Assembly: GCF_022539505.1 (NCBI RefSeq)
Contig: NC_061514.1
Location: forward strand, 216,961,837-217,025,836
Direction: 5' to 3'
Length of the DNA stretch: 64,000 bases
Source of the DNA: Lolium rigidum
Taxonomy: Eukaryota > Streptophyta > Magnoliopsida > Poales > Poaceae
The position numbers were made by a program, and so were the translations under genes. Below are positions 1 through 11,062 of this stretch, piece after piece; positions within the stretch are counted from its first letter, which is position 1; each line of letters begins with the position of its first letter. Below the pieces are notes generated by a model. That model saw nothing but the letters and a program-made list of their open reading frames with translations. It ran no database searches and had not been told where the DNA came from.

Positions 1-1720
1 TGTTACTAGATCCCGTGGAAGCTTTGGAGGACATAGTTGATTGATCCGGCTTGAAGCTTGTTGTTTTGAAGGCGCTCTTCGTTTGCTTGGGAGGATCCTT
101 GGAGGAACTATCACTTGTATTCTTGGTGCTTGCGGAGTCATTTGTTGCATTTCTTGCGGCGAAGAAGGACTTTGTTTTTGCACTTGCTATGTCTTCTCGC
201 ACTTGGCGCTCGGCCCTTGTAGCTTGATGAAGCAATTCAACCATGTTGGTGTAAGGCAAGAACTCCACTATCCTCTTGACGGGAATGTTCAATCCATTCA
301 AGAATCTTGCCATAGTTTGCTCTTCTCGCTCATCCACATTGGCACTCATCATGGTCATGTGCATCTCCTTGTAGTACTCCTCAACGGACTTGAAGCTTTG
401 CTTGAGTTGAGTAAGCTTGTTGAAGAGGTCACGCTTGTGGTGGGTGGGCACAAAGCGTTTGTGCATGACTTGTCGCATCTCTTCCCATGTGCCAATGGGT
501 TCTAAGTTTTCCTTGTCACGCTTCTTGTTCACTTCTTCCCACCAAACATTTGCGTATCCCTCAAACTCAAGTGATGCCATAGCTACTTTCTTTGCTTCGG
601 AGAAGTTGTGGATGCGGAATATCTTGTCAACCTTGAGGACCCAAGACAAGTATGCATCGGGGTCTTCCTCTCCTTGGAACTTGGGCATGGTGAACTTGAG
701 CTTCCCAAAGATTTCTTCTTCATTGCGGTCATTGCGTCTAGGCGGTGGTCTTTCGTCACCATGGTCTTGGCGAGGTTGAGGTTGAGGTTGAGGTTGTGGA
801 CCTTGAGCATCTCGATTGTTGTTGCTATGTTGTTGACGAGGAGGCGGTCTTCCATGACCTTCATCTTGATCATCATTGTTGTGGCGGTGTCGAGGCATCA
901 CACTTTCTTCACTTGATGCTTGGTGATGACTTGATTCTTCATGTCTTGCCCTTGGAGGTGGTCTTCTTGCATGAGGTCGATCATCATGATGGCGGCGATT
1001 ATCTTGACCTTGAGGGCGTTGTGGTTGAACAACATTGATGATTTGGCGCTCTTGGTGCTCTTGCCTTCTAGCTTGAGCTTCTTGTACTTGTCGTTGCCGC
1101 TCTTGTTCTTCAAGTGCTTGTTGTTCATTGCGGAGACGCTCTTGTTCCCTTGCTCGAACTAGCTCTTGATCATGTCGAAGGCGTTCTTGCTCTTGTTGGA
1201 ATTGAGCATGGAGATTCTCTTGTTGAAGGCGCTCTTCTTCAAGGCGTTGACGTTCTTGTAGAACTCGAAGTCGAGCTTGTTCCGCTTCTTGAGCTTGGTG
1301 ATGAAGCACTTGAACATTCACATTATGGTGGCGTGGGTCTTCATTGGAATCATGGTGAGACGGTGTAGGAGCTCGTGACCTTGAGCTATGAGAGCGCGAA
1401 GACCTTGAGTGGTGTCTTCTATCTTCTTGACGGTTGAGTGTATGGAGGATATTGTCCAACGCCATCTTCATTTCCCTTGTCTCTTGACCTTGTATGGCAA
1501 GTGTTGCCTTCAACTCATTGCCTTGAGTTTCAATCTTCTCATTGAGGTCTTGAACTTGATTGTTGAGGTCATTCCTTTGCACTTGAGCTCTTTCTTCATA
1601 GCGGACATTGGTATCCTTGAGCATGGCTTCAAATTGATTGAGCTTGGCATGGACGGCTTGAGTAGCTATCCAATGTTGATGCCGCGTCATCGGTAGTTGG
1701 TTCCCTTCTCCACTAGACAT
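1..1720 (-). CDS. gag: Ty3/gypsy gag polyprotein, 3' end cut by window edge
   Basis: Structural protein that would form the retrotransposon particle. Read on the minus strand, one frame is open from an ATG at 1720 to the window edge, about 573 codons, with no stop. The N-terminal third is polar. Residues about 150-235 are rich in Q, E, R and L and look like coiled coil. A short PQ repeat follows (bases 780-800). The retrotransposon gag core lies at about residues 333-490, with segments such as GKLKFTMPKF, DAYLSWVLKVDKIF, WWEEV and LNGLNIPVKRIVEFLP. The zinc knuckle, protease and pol would lie beyond the left edge. The frame runs away from a PBS and LTR at 3025-4175, so this is the 5' half of an element. 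Gag identity is secure; lineage (perhaps CRM/Reina-like, as for pol at 27605) is inferred. Confidence 0.88.
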   Translation of the reverse strand, partial: MSSGEGNQLPMTRHQHWIATQAVHAKLNQFEAMLKDTNVRYEERAQVQRNDLNNQVQDLNEKIETQGNELKATLAIQGQETREMKMALDNILHTLNRQEDRRHHSRSSRSHSSRSRAPTPSHHDSNEDPRHHNVNVQVLHHQAQEAEQARLRVLQERQRLEEERLQQENLHAQFQQEQERLRHDQELVRAREQERLRNEQQALEEQERQRQVQEAQARRQEHQERQIINVVQPQRPQGQDNRRHHDDRPHARRPPPRARHEESSHHQASSEESVMPRHRHNNDDQDEGHGRPPPRQQHSNNNRDAQGPQPQPQPQPRQDHGDERPPPRRNDRNEEEIFGKLKFTMPKFQGEEDPDAYLSWVLKVDKIFRIHNFSEAKKVAMASLEFEGYANVWWEEVNKKRDKENLEPIGTWEEMRQVMHKRFVPTHHKRDLFNKLTQLKQSFKSVEEYYKEMHMTMMSANVDEREEQTMARFLNGLNIPVKRIVEFLPYTNMVELLHQATRAERQVREDIASAKTKSFFAARNATNDSASTKNTSDSSSKDPPKQTKSAFKTTSFKPDQSTMSSKASTGSSN

Positions 1721-3024
1721 GGTTACAACTAAAACAAGAACTATGTGGTGGGTGGTTAGGAAAAACTACCAAAAGTGTCAAAACTTGCAAACCAAAATCG
1801 AAAAGGTGTGTCAAGGCGAAGGATAACCGATATGTATGCACACACACAAAACAAAAACTCTATATGGTGTTAGGTATGGATGTGGAAAGCCAAATGGAAG
1901 AACCAAACGAAAAGTCTATTGTCAAGGGTGGGTAAGATCCAAAAGTCACAAGTCAAAGGCGGTGATCACAAAAGGCATACACAAGGTGGAACACACGCGT
2001 GGGACAAAATGGGGTTAGCGCGACTTGGAAAATGAGCACGAACAAAATTGGTCCTAGCGAAGACTACTAGCTCGATGTCACGCCAACACAAGAGAGACCG
2101 TGGCTTGGTTGCAAAATTGAGAAGCAACTAGATTTGCGCAAGACGCCTCTCTTCTCTTTTCTCTCTTTTGCTTATAAGCTTTGGACTCTTTTGTGTATAG
2201 GTGTCACCACACTCTTTTTCTTTCTCTTTTTGTATTTTCTTTCTTTTTCTCACTATGCAAGGATGCTACTATCTATGTAAGTATGTCACACTTCTTTTGC
2301 TTATCTTTTCACACGAGCTTGCTTCGTAGCTTTTCTCAACACACGCACACCCTCACGGTCGGGACGCTTGCGCAATGCTTCGCAACACTAGAAAGCCACT
2401 CTCGATAGGAAAGGTACGCAAAAGAGGCTAAGGCTACAAGTTAGGAGCAAGTTATACCACTTGATGATGGTGGCCGACGACCTTGTACTTGCTATGGTGG
2501 AGGTGTCAAAAGAACCGCTTGGATCTTCGGGGTGCCGTCGTCGTTGTCGATGTTGCGGAAGCTTTGTGGTTGCTGAAATGGCACACGAACCGAAGTCCAA
2601 ACACAAGGGGTTAGTACCAAAACGAAAAGCGAAGGTTGCTTGTCAAAATTTCGGCCAGGCGGAACTTCCCGGTCCTGAGGGCGGAACTTCCGGTCCGGGC
2701 GGAACTTCCGGGTCCTGCCGGGCGGAACTTCCGGTCGCAATCAGATCTGCGGGCTGTTCGTCGATTTGGGCGGAAATCCGGGCCGAAATCCTTCGAATTC
2801 GAGGAAAATTTGGCACTAGAAGCTGTGGGAAGGTGGGGGAATTGCAGATCAACACCAAAGACAAGTTTCTATTGGATCAAAACCACCAAAAACTCAACAA
2901 ATCGCGAGATCGATCCAAGGCCAATTTGGGGCTATTTTTTGGGAAAATTTTTTGAGAAATTTTTTAGGCGAAATTGGTGGAATTGGGGGCTGTGGGGGTC
3001 AAATCCGTGGCAACCTAAGAGCTG
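1721..3024 (-). other. untranslated leader between PBS and gag
   Basis: About 1.3 kb between the PBS and the gag ATG. I see no credible coding frame. It holds a long pyrimidine-rich stretch (2155-2260) and, at 2655-2740, four or so copies of the motif GCGGAACTTCCGG, which is the complement of the motif repeated in the adjoining LTR. The part nearest the PBS (2840-2990) is similar to 4430-4590, the leader of the neighbouring related element, which supports its role as a retroelement leader. Confidence 0.65.
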
Positions 3025-3033
3025 CTGATACCA
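3025..3033 (-). other. primer binding site, initiator tRNA-Met type
   Basis: On the minus strand the LTR end is followed after two bases (TA) by TGGTATCAG, the first nine bases of the usual plant tRNA-iMet primer binding site. It fixes the 5' LTR boundary at 3036 and the direction of the element (leftward). Confidence 0.75.
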
Positions 3034-3035
3034 TA

Positions 3036-4175
3036 TGATGAGGACTAAGTCCTTGGAGGTGCCCGATCTTCACGGATTTGGGTGGAACTCGTGGGGGTAG
3101 GTGGATGAACGCGATGAACACGAGGAACGCGAGGGGGAATCGTGGGGATACACACACACACGCACACAAACCGGTTTTACCTCGTAGGCCCGATACACCT
3201 ACTCGATAGAGGTTGCGAGAAAAGACCTTCCGGTAGAAGTCCCGCAAAGAGATCGACAAATCGAAGCTCGCAAGATCTAGAAGGGTGAAAAGACCGGAAG
3301 GTTGATGGAAGTGCAAGCAAAAGACCAAATAGGTAGAAGTGCAAGCAAAAGATCAAACAAACGGTAGAAGTCACCAAAGAGATCTTGACAAGTCGATAAG
3401 GAGCCCGGGTGGGTACAAGATCATAGATCTAGGTAGGGTTCCCACAAGGGTGAGCTAAGCTCAGGTTTAATTTCACATCAAGTCTAATCTCAGATCCGAG
3501 CCAACAAGGCTATATATAGTAGGTGGGGCGAAGGGGTAAGTTACAACTAAAAGTGCTGTCGTGCTGAAGTTCGGTGGGGCGGAAGTTCCGGTCAACTTGG
3601 GCGGAAGTTCCGGCCAGGGGCGGAAGTTCCGGTCTGGACAGGCGGAAGTTCCGGTCGGGGCGGAAGTTCCGGCCAAGTTCCGGCCTTGTTCCGGAATTGC
3701 GCCATTGTCCCGCAGTAACATCCAGGGACGTTTTCGCCGACTTTCGGAACTTGGGCGGAACTTGGGCGGAAGTTCCGGTGGGCGGAAGTTCCGGTCCCTC
3801 GGGGCGGAAGTTCCGGCCTGATCCCGTCTTCAGGCGGCTGGAAGGCATGCGGAGGGAATCTGGAGGGCATCCGGGCGGAAGTTCCGGTCTGGAGGGCGGA
3901 AGTTCCGGCTCGGCAGCCTGTAGCTCCATCTTCGTCATTTCCGGCTCTCTCTCCATTGGCTTGGTCTTCATGGCTCGCCTCTTGGTCGATGTACACTGAT
4001 TGAACATAGGGTATTGGCATGAAGTAGCAAGCCATCCAAAGGAATGTCAAAAGCATACATGGAGAGGAGCGAATTCACCTCTTGGCGTAGGGCTTGGGCT
4101 CGAGCTCGTGTCATTGGACCACGAGGAGGGCTTGTCGGTCTTGATGTAGTGTCGACCTTGGGTAGGGCTACATCA
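3036..4175 (-). repeat. 5' LTR of minus-strand Ty3 element, with CGGAAGTTCCGG array
   Basis: LTR of about 1140 bp that starts TG and ends CA on either strand (minus strand TGATGTAGCC... to ...CATCA). It is bounded by the PBS at 3025 on one side and by sequence of another element on the other. It aligns along its length with the LTR at 9968-11062. Bases 3578-3915 contain ten exact copies of CGGAAGTTCCGG. A TATA-like CTATATATAG lies at 3510-3519. The start of the LTR (minus strand, about 4130-4010) encodes a peptide with GPMTRARA that is also found in related LTRs. Confidence 0.82.
3510..3519 (-). promoter_or_regulatory. TATA-like box of the LTR
   Basis: CTATATATAG in the LTR, at the same place as CTATTTATAGG (about 10440) in the related LTR at 9968-11062. 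Probable core promoter driving transcription toward gag on the minus strand. Position and conservation support it; no transcript evidence. Confidence 0.5.
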
Positions 4176-4608
4176 TCGGCCTGTGGCGTGAGCTTGGTGA
4201 GCAGGTGGAGCTGCTGCCCGAGGAGGAAGATGGAGCTGAGCCGATTTTGGGAATATTTGGCCTGCGAGCGGAAGTTCCGGGGCTAGCAGGCGGTACTTCC
4301 GGAAATAGAAGAATTTTTAGATCTGGATCTGGGACGAACAACACGAACAAGCACGAACTCGAGGCGGAAAACGGAACAGAAATCGATGGATTTGGAGGGG
4401 CAAACGGTGGAATTTGACGGTGAAAATTGGAGGGATGATAGATCAACACCAAAGACAACAGATCTGTGGATCAAAACCACAAAAAACGCAACAAATCCTG
4501 AGATCCAAATTCGAGCTATTTTTTGGGGAAAAATTTTGGGGCAATTTTTGGGCGAAATTGGTGGAATCGGAGGGTCAAATCCGTGGCAACCTTTGCTCAG
4601 ATACCATA
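4176..4608 (-). other. leader fragment and PBS of a second, related Ty3 element
   Basis: Similar to 2630-3033: it has the CGGAAGTTCCGG-type motif (4268 and 4290 area), the same A-rich stretch about CAACACCAAAGACAA, and a PBS on the minus strand at 4598-4606 (TGGTATCTG, one change from the usual TGGTATCAG). The LTR at 3036-4175 ends abruptly inside this leader, so the first element appears to have inserted into its relative. Confidence 0.6.
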
Positions 4609-4776
4609 TGATGCGGGCTAAGCCCGAGGGTGTGCCCAATCTTCACGGTTTGACCCGGGTGAGTGTGATTGCGGAGGGGATTCGCGGGGAAGTGGATGAA
4701 CGCGAAGAACTCGATACAAACACACGCACACAACACAATCGGTTATCCTCGTTGGCCCGAAACACCAACTCGATAG
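4609..4776 (-). repeat. LTR fragment cut by assembly gap
   Basis: First 168 bp (plus-strand left end) of an LTR of the same family as 3036-4175 and 9968-11062; begins TGATGCGGGCTAAGCCC and continues in the same order as 9968-10140. The remainder is lost in the N run. Confidence 0.7.
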
Positions 4777-4876
4777 NNNNNNNNNNNNNNNNNNNNNNNN
4801 NNNNNNNNNNNNNNNNNNNNNNNNNNNNNNNNNNNNNNNNNNNNNNNNNNNNNNNNNNNNNNNNNNNNNNNNNNNN
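4777..4876. other. assembly gap, 100 N
   Basis: Exactly 100 N, the usual placeholder for a gap of unknown size. It separates the LTR fragment from a CACTA transposon end. Confidence 0.98.
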
Positions 4877-5054
4877 CGTCCGGGCCACCATACGCGACGT
4901 TTTGGCCGCTTTCGTCGGGCTAGGTGGCCTCAAAAACGAGAAAAAAAAAAGTTTTGACATGCACCACGGAGGGACCAAAAATCGTCGGCCATGGTACACC
5001 AGCAACCGCGGCACGACTTCAACTTCGTCGGCCATGGCAACTTTTCTTGTAGTG
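4877..5054. mobile_element. right end of a CACTA transposon (copy A)
   Basis: Ends at 5054 with ...CTTTTCTTGTAGTG, which on the other strand reads CACTACAAGAAAAG, a typical CACTA terminal inverted repeat. The whole segment is nearly the same as 9526-9703. The left part is lost in the gap, and no matching 5' end (CACTACAAG on the plus strand) was found in the window. Confidence 0.75.
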
Positions 5055-7660
5055 CAACCTACTGCGGTGTTACACAACACCCAACCAGGCTCTATCAAGT
5101 CAGTTGATATGCAGAAGGGAAAATATACAACTGATTTCCCCAGAGCCATTATAGATCTCATGGTTAACGCGATATGTACGGCGCTAGAATCACTAGACGG
5201 CATTGGTGATTAGTCCTAAATGAGTAGAACCATTGCAATGGAACCTCCACCATAAACACATATCATTGTTCCATTGCCCACCACATAGTCATATTCATAA
5301 TTGGAAAAATAACATTTTATTTTCAATGCAGGAATGATAAGTATAGTACTTTTGCGAATAAAATGATAGAAAATTATCAAGATGACAAGAGCAAGGGTGA
5401 ACTTGCCTGGTGACTGCGAGATAATGCAGTTCGATGCCTTGGATGGAACCTGGACCTCGGGTTCTGTAAAGAAGCATCTTTGTCCGGCAAGGACAATGTT
5501 ATAAAATCCAAATGATGCATGCATGGGTGCATTATTTCATGTTGAATCCCTTTCCCCGGAATATTTATTAAGATTTGGATGATTTAGGTTTGATTTAAAT
5601 ATTTATGCCTTTGGCAGTAATTTATAAGTCCTTTAAATCCTCAAACATGTTTTTCATTAAAAAGAAAAGGATTTGAGAGTAATAGAATTTTCTTTTGGAA
5701 AATATTTATTTCAAATAAAGAATTTGAAATAATAGAGTTTTCCCTTTTGGAAATAAAAGAAAGGTTTTGGAATAATATAATATTTCCTTTTTGGAAAACA
5801 TTTATCTTTTAAAATAAAAATTTGGAATAATATAATATTTCTTTTGAAAATATTTGATAAACAAATACTTAAATTCATTTGGAATTTTCCTTGATTTTTA
5901 CATCAATGGAAAATTCCAAATTTCAAATTCCAAGTTCATAATTAAATTCAAAAGTTTCAAAATTTGAACTTGTGTTGTTCATTTCATTTATTATTTTATT
6001 CTAGTTAAGAATAATTTTTAATATATTAATCCAATTTTTCTTGAATATTTAGAGGTATTTATAATTATTTGGAATTTTACAAATTTCAAGGGTTATTTAA
6101 ATTTGTGAAATGACTAAAATGCCCCTTGGCCCACCAGTCAGGTCAACCAACTGGTTGAACCAGACCGGCCCAGGTCGGTTGGTCGGCCCACCGGCCACTC
6201 CCCTCTCTCTCTCACTCGCGAACCTAACCCTAATCGCCTGGGCGATCCCGTGGCGAATGCGTTGCCGCCACGGGCGCCGCCACTCTCCGGCCATCTCCGG
6301 CGGTCCTAGGGCTCGCCACCGGTCGCGTTCGACGCAGCGCGCGACGGCGCTCCCTTCTCTCCGCGTCGATTTGGTTTTCCCCTCTTCTACTGGCCATGCG
6401 CAAGCTTGCCCGTGCCAGGCGTTGGCGAGTTCATCGATGAACTCCGCCGATCTGCGCCTCCTAGACACGCTCGTGTGTTCGCCGCCTCCTACGGTGGTGG
6501 TGCGTGGCTGGCACCGGCCTGGCCGCGGTTTGGCGCCGCCGTGGCTAGCATGTGCCACCGTGCCGCCATGGACGCCGCAATGGACATCGCCAGGTAACTC
6601 TGCTTCACCTCCCACCTCTATCTCTACTCCATCTCCTCCATCTGCTCGAGCTCTGCCTACTGAATCATCCTATGCTTGTGATGTTGCTGCTGTTGCGCTT
6701 GCTATGCTTCCTTGATGCCCTGCCTAAGCCTACTGCAGCCATGCTCTTGCTTGTCTATGCCTACTAGTGCTATGCTTATGCTTGTTTAATTCCTACTGGT
6801 CGATTGAGTTAGGCCTATTCTACCTGTTTATGCTCCTGCGCTACTCAAATGCTTACTGATGGCCTTTGATGTTGACAGTTGCTAGCATTGCTGACACTTG
6901 TGATGCCAGTGGTACTCTCCTATGCCCTGTATATGATCTATTTGACCCATTTGGATCAATGCGTGCTAGTGGCTAGGTTACAGGTTCTATTCTTGAATGA
7001 TTTGTGTGCTTGCCCTGGCTACTGTCATGGTTTAGGCTTGCTCTAGCTGCTGCTCATGTGTTAGTGAGCTACTGTTGCTGTTCATAGCACATTGAACAAG
7101 ATTCAATGGCTAGGATGCAATTGGTCATGCTACTGGTTGCCTCTCAGTGATGCTGTTGCTTGTCAATTGATGGATTATCTTGTGTTCATGCCTTGGTGAA
7201 TTATTTATATATGAACTGCTTATGCAGTGTTGATTATATGCATGGATTTGTATGAAATGATATCTTCAATGACAATTGGAAGATAAATAAAGTCTGAATC
7301 CATTTCTGGATAATGATGACTTATGAATTTGGTTTACTAGATGGCTTGTGGTTAATGTGACCACAGTAGCCTTGCTACTGCTTGGGTTGCTCTCACTGTT
7401 GGATCATTTCTTGTTGGCTAAACTCATCTTTGCTTGCACAGTAGGGTATCATAATTCATATGAATGCCAGTGTGTTTGCCTGTGAAGAAACTACATAATC
7501 TGATGGTTTATTTGGCTAGGAATTGCTAGGTGGTCTCTGTAGCTTCTAGTATCTATGTATTACTCTACTGGTTGCTATCTGTGCATCTATACTTGTCTAT
7601 TTGCACAAGAATAGTATTTGGATGGTATTTGGATCTAGTTCCTCTATTTCTGTCAGTAAC
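5055..7660 (+). other. non-coding, probable Ty3 LTR-like sequence
   Basis: No convincing gene. 5530-6110 is very AT-rich. 6110-6600 is GC-rich with many GGCCC and CCGGCC words and opens frames on both strands (up to 201 codons) without recognisable domains. 6600-7660 is T-rich. The order AT-rich, then GC-rich, then T-rich is the same as in the long LTRs of element G (18809-22570), so this is probably an LTR of a Tekay/Del-like element truncated by the fragment at 7661. That assignment is inference from architecture only. Confidence 0.35.
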
Positions 7661-8207
7661 TGATGTCTACGGGTGCTTCTATTCTTGTAGACAGTGTTGG
7701 GCCTCCAAGAGCAGAGGTTTGTAGAACAGCAGCAAGTTTTCCCTTAAGTGGATCACCCAAGGTTTATCGAACTCAGGGAGCAACCCTGCAACCACAAAGC
7801 AAGAAGTCTCTTGTGTCCCCAACACACCTAATAGGTGCACTAGTTCGGCGAAGAGATAGTGAAATACAGGTGGTATGAATGTATATAAGCGATGAGCAAC
7901 GGCACCGGAAAAGTGCTTTGCCCAGGACGAGTAAACAAGCGAGTAGTAACGCAGCAAGTAGTAACGCAGTAAAACAGTAAACAAGCAGCGATAGCGATAT
8001 TTAGGAACAAGGCCTAGGGATTAGACTTTCACTAGTGGACACTCTCAACTTTGATCACATAACGAGAATAGATAAATGCATACTCTACACTCTCTTGTTG
8101 GATGATGAACACCACTAATTGCGTAGGATTACACGAACCCTCAATGCCGGAGTTAACAAGCTCCACAATATTAAATGTTCATATTTAAATAACCTTAGAG
8201 TGCATAA
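7661..8207 (-). repeat. LTR fragment of the element-H family
   Basis: Begins TGATGTCTACGGGTGC and follows the LTR at 13628-15224 for about 550 bp, with a 30-bp internal deletion near 7780. It stops where the CACTA-type tandem repeats begin, so the rest was removed or displaced. Confidence 0.75.
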
Positions 8208-9703
8208 ATCAGAGGGTGAAAAAAAATCCAACAAAGGAAACTTTTATAGCACATAGAGGATGACATGCGGGTCCCATGAGCCAGCAGGTCTCTCAACGTT
8301 TCAAACGTGGCATGAGATCGAAAGAAAAAGGCATGTGAAAAAATATCAGGAGCCAAAAATAATTCAAGAAAAGAAAGTTTTATAGTACATAGAGGATGAC
8401 ATGCGGGTCCCATTTAGCGACGGCGGTATCACCGTTTGAGAGGCGGCGGGGATCGAAAGAAAAAAGCAAGTGAAAAAATATGAGCAGCCAAAAATAATTC
8501 AAGAAAAGAAAGTTTTATAGTACATAGAGGATGACATGCGGGTCCGATTTAGCGAGCAGCGGTATCACCGTTTGAGAGGCGGCGGAGGATCAAAAGAAAA
8601 AGAAATTGCCAAAAATCAGAGGGTGAAAAAAAACCAAGAAAATGAACTTTTATAGTACATAGAGGATGACATGCGGGTCCCATGAGCCTGCAGGGTTCTC
8701 AACGTTTCAAACGTGGCATGAGATCGAAAGAAAAAGGTAAGTGACCAAATATGAGGTGCCAAAAATAATTCAAGAAAAGAAAGTTTTATAGTACATAGAG
8801 GATGACATGCGGGTCCCGGTTAGCGACAGCGGTATCACCGTTTGAGAGGCGGCAGGGGATCGAAAGGAAAAGGCAAGTGACCAAATTTGAGGTGCCAAAA
8901 AAACTCCAAGAAAAGAAAGTTTTATAGTACATAGAGGATGACATGCGGGTCCCATTTAGCAGACAGCGGTATCACCGTTTGAGAGGCGGCAGGGGATCGA
9001 AAGAAAAAGGTAAGTGACCAAATATGAGGTGCCAAAAATAATTCAAGAAAAGAAAGTTTTATAGTGCATAGAGGATGACATGCGGGTCCCGAGTTAGCGA
9101 GCAGCGGTATCACCGTTTGAGAGGCGGCAGGGGATCGAAAGAAAAAGGCAAGTGACCAAATTTGAGGTGCCAAAAAAAAACTCCAAGAAAAGAAAGTTGA
9201 TTGCACATAGAGGATGACATGCGGGTCCCATTTAGCGGCGGCGGTCTCAACGTTTCCAAGGCGGCAAGGGATCAAAAGAAAAAGGAAGTAGCCGAGAAAT
9301 CGGGGGTCAAAAAAAATCCAAGAATAGAAAGAATTTTGGTTCATAGAGGATGACATGCGGGACCCATGATCCTGCATCGTAAACGGCTCGATCGGAGAAC
9401 GTTGAACGAGATGGCGCGATCGAGAAAAAAAACAATGCCGGAGAGGCTGCCATCCGGGCCCTACATCCCTCGGCGGTGCGGATTTGCGTTGACTCGGCCG
9501 GCGAACCCGAGAATTCGCGATGCACCACGTCCCGGGCCACCATACGCGACGTTTTGGCCGCTTTCGTCGGGCTAGGTGGCCTCAAAAACGAGAAAAAAAA
9601 GTTTTGACATGCACCACGGAGGGACCAAAATCGTCGGCCATGGTACACCAGCAACCACGACGCGACTTCAACTTCGTCGGCCATGGCAACTTTTCTTGTA
9701 GTG
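8208..9703. mobile_element. right part of a CACTA transposon (copy B) with tandem subterminal repeats
   Basis: Ends at 9703 with the CACTA terminus ...CTTTTCTTGTAGTG; the last 178 bp match copy A (4877-5054). Upstream lies a regular array of nine 136-bp units. No transposase was found and no left terminus is visible, so this is a truncated copy or a deletion derivative. Frames open on the minus strand here are repeats of one another and are not genes. Confidence 0.7.
8215..9370. repeat. tandem array, nine units of about 136 bp
   Basis: The word CATAGAGGATGACATGCGGG recurs with its start near 8252, 8388, 8523, 8658, 8794, 8930, 9067, 9206 and 9342, a spacing of 135-139 bp. Each unit also has a run of A, a word like AGAAAAGAAAG, and (in most) GGTATCACCGTTTGAGAGGCGGC. 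This is the expected kind of subterminal repeat for a CACTA element, though longer than most. Confidence 0.85.
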
Positions 9704-9956
9704 GGTGGGGGTTTCCCAAATCCACTAGGGGATAATAGAGGCATAAGCCAATTCATCTAAACATCATCTCTCCCTCATGAAGGTGGGGGTAGGTTCCTAT
9801 TTATAGGTAGGGGGCCGAAGGGGTAAGTTACAAGCCAAAGTGGGCTGAGATCTAGCTGAGGTTCGACAGGGCGGAAGTTCCGGTCTCCGATAAGGTATCT
9901 GAGAATAATGGTTTGGCGCATAAGGTTCTCAAGAGAAATCAAAGCTCAGGATTTCT
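9704..9956 (-). other. LTR-like fragment of a related Ty3 element
   Basis: Contains a TATA-like CTATTTATAGG (about 9808), GAAGGGGTAAGTTAC as in the LTR at 3036-4175, and one CGGAAGTTCCGG (about 9871). Its first half resembles 37985-38100. It is not the leader seen beside the PBS at 3025, so this junction is rearranged. Confidence 0.45.
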
Positions 9957-9965
9957 CTGATACCA
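9957..9965 (-). other. primer binding site, initiator tRNA-Met type
   Basis: Minus strand TGGTATCAG two bases after the CA end of the LTR at 9968. It lies on the side away from pol, see the LTR entry. Confidence 0.6.
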
Positions 9966-9967
9966 TA

Positions 9968-11062
9968 TGATAAGGGCTAAGCCCAAGGATGTGCCCGATC
10001 TTCACGGATTTGGGTGGAACTCGTGGGGGAGATGGATGAACGCGGTGAACACGACGAACGGGGAGGGGAATCGTGGGGATACAACACACACACGCACACA
10101 AATCGGTTTTCCCTCGTTGGCCCGAACCACCAACTCGATAGAGGTTGCGAGAAAAGACCTTCGGTAGAAGTCCCGCAAAGAGATCGACAAGTCGAATCCC
10201 GAGAGATCTAGAAGGGCGAAAAGACCGGAAGGTTGATAGAAGTGCAAGCAAAAGACCAAATAGGTAGAAGTGCAAGCAAAAGACCAACAAATCGGTAGAA
10301 GTCGCCAAAGAGATCTTCACGAGTCGACAAGGAGCCCGGGTGGGTACAAGATCAAAGATCTAGGTAGGGTTCCCACAAGGGTGAGCTAAGCTCAGGTTTA
10401 ATTTCACATCAAGTCTAATATCAGATCTGAGCCAACAAGTCTATTTATAGGTGGGGGCGAAGGGATAAGTTACACGCTGAAAAGTGTTGTTTTGCTGAAG
10501 TTCGATGAGGCGGAAGTTCCGGTCGTCCTGGGCGGAAGTTCCGTTCACGGGCGGAAGTTCCGGCCTTGCGGGCCGGAAGTTCCGGTCGGGCCGGAAGTTC
10601 CGGCCAAGTTCCGAAAGTCACCCATTTCCTCGCAGTAACATCCAGTGTTGTTTTCGCGCAATTTCGGAACTTGGGCGGAAGTTCCGGTGGGGCGGAAGTT
10701 CCGGTCCCTCGGGGCGGAAGTTCCGGCCTGATGCTTTTTTCTGGGCGCTGGAGGGCATCTTGGAGGCATCTGCGAGGAATCTGGCCGGAAGTTCCGGCCT
10801 GGGCGCAGTAGCTCCATCTTCATCCTTTCCAGCTCTCTCTCCAATGGCTTGGTCTGTATGGCTTGCGTCTTGGTCAATGTACCTGATTGAACATAGGGTA
10901 TTTGCATGAAGTAGCATGCCGTCCAAAGGGGTGTCAAAGGCATACGTAGAAAGGAGCGAATTCACCTCTTGGTGTAGAGCTTTGGCTCGAGCTCGTGTCA
11001 TTGGACCACGAGGAGGGCTTGTCGGTCTTGATGTAGTGTCGACCTTGGGTAGGGCTACATCA
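9968..11062 (-). repeat. Ty3 LTR with pol on one side and a PBS on the other
   Basis: About 1095 bp, TG to CA, same family as 3036-4175. On the right a polypurine tract (12 G on the minus strand, 11066-11078) and pol adjoin it, as expected for a 3' LTR. On the left it is followed by a PBS, as expected for a 5' LTR. It contains eight exact copies of CGGAAGTTCCGG and one variant (10510-10797), and TATA-like CTATTTATAGG near 10440. Confidence 0.8.

Noticed and set aside
41..1368. Several frames on the plus strand
   Set aside because: They are shadows of the minus-strand gag frame, which is continuous and carries recognisable gag segments.
2461..3028. Plus-strand frames of 164 and 130 codons
   Set aside because: They lie in the leader and read the CGGAACTTCCGG repeats (giving ELPG/NFPV phrases); no coding signal.
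6097..6715. Overlapping frames of 172 and 201 codons on opposite strands
   Set aside because: Both follow from GC-rich composition; neither shows a domain, and the region has LTR-like architecture.
8215..9370. Possible CRISPR array
   Set aside because: Units are contiguous and alike over their whole length, there are no unique spacers, and the genome is a plant.
8195..9377. Minus-strand frames repeating the phrase GPACHPLCTIKLSF
   Set aside because: They are translations of the 136-bp tandem units; no evidence of coding.
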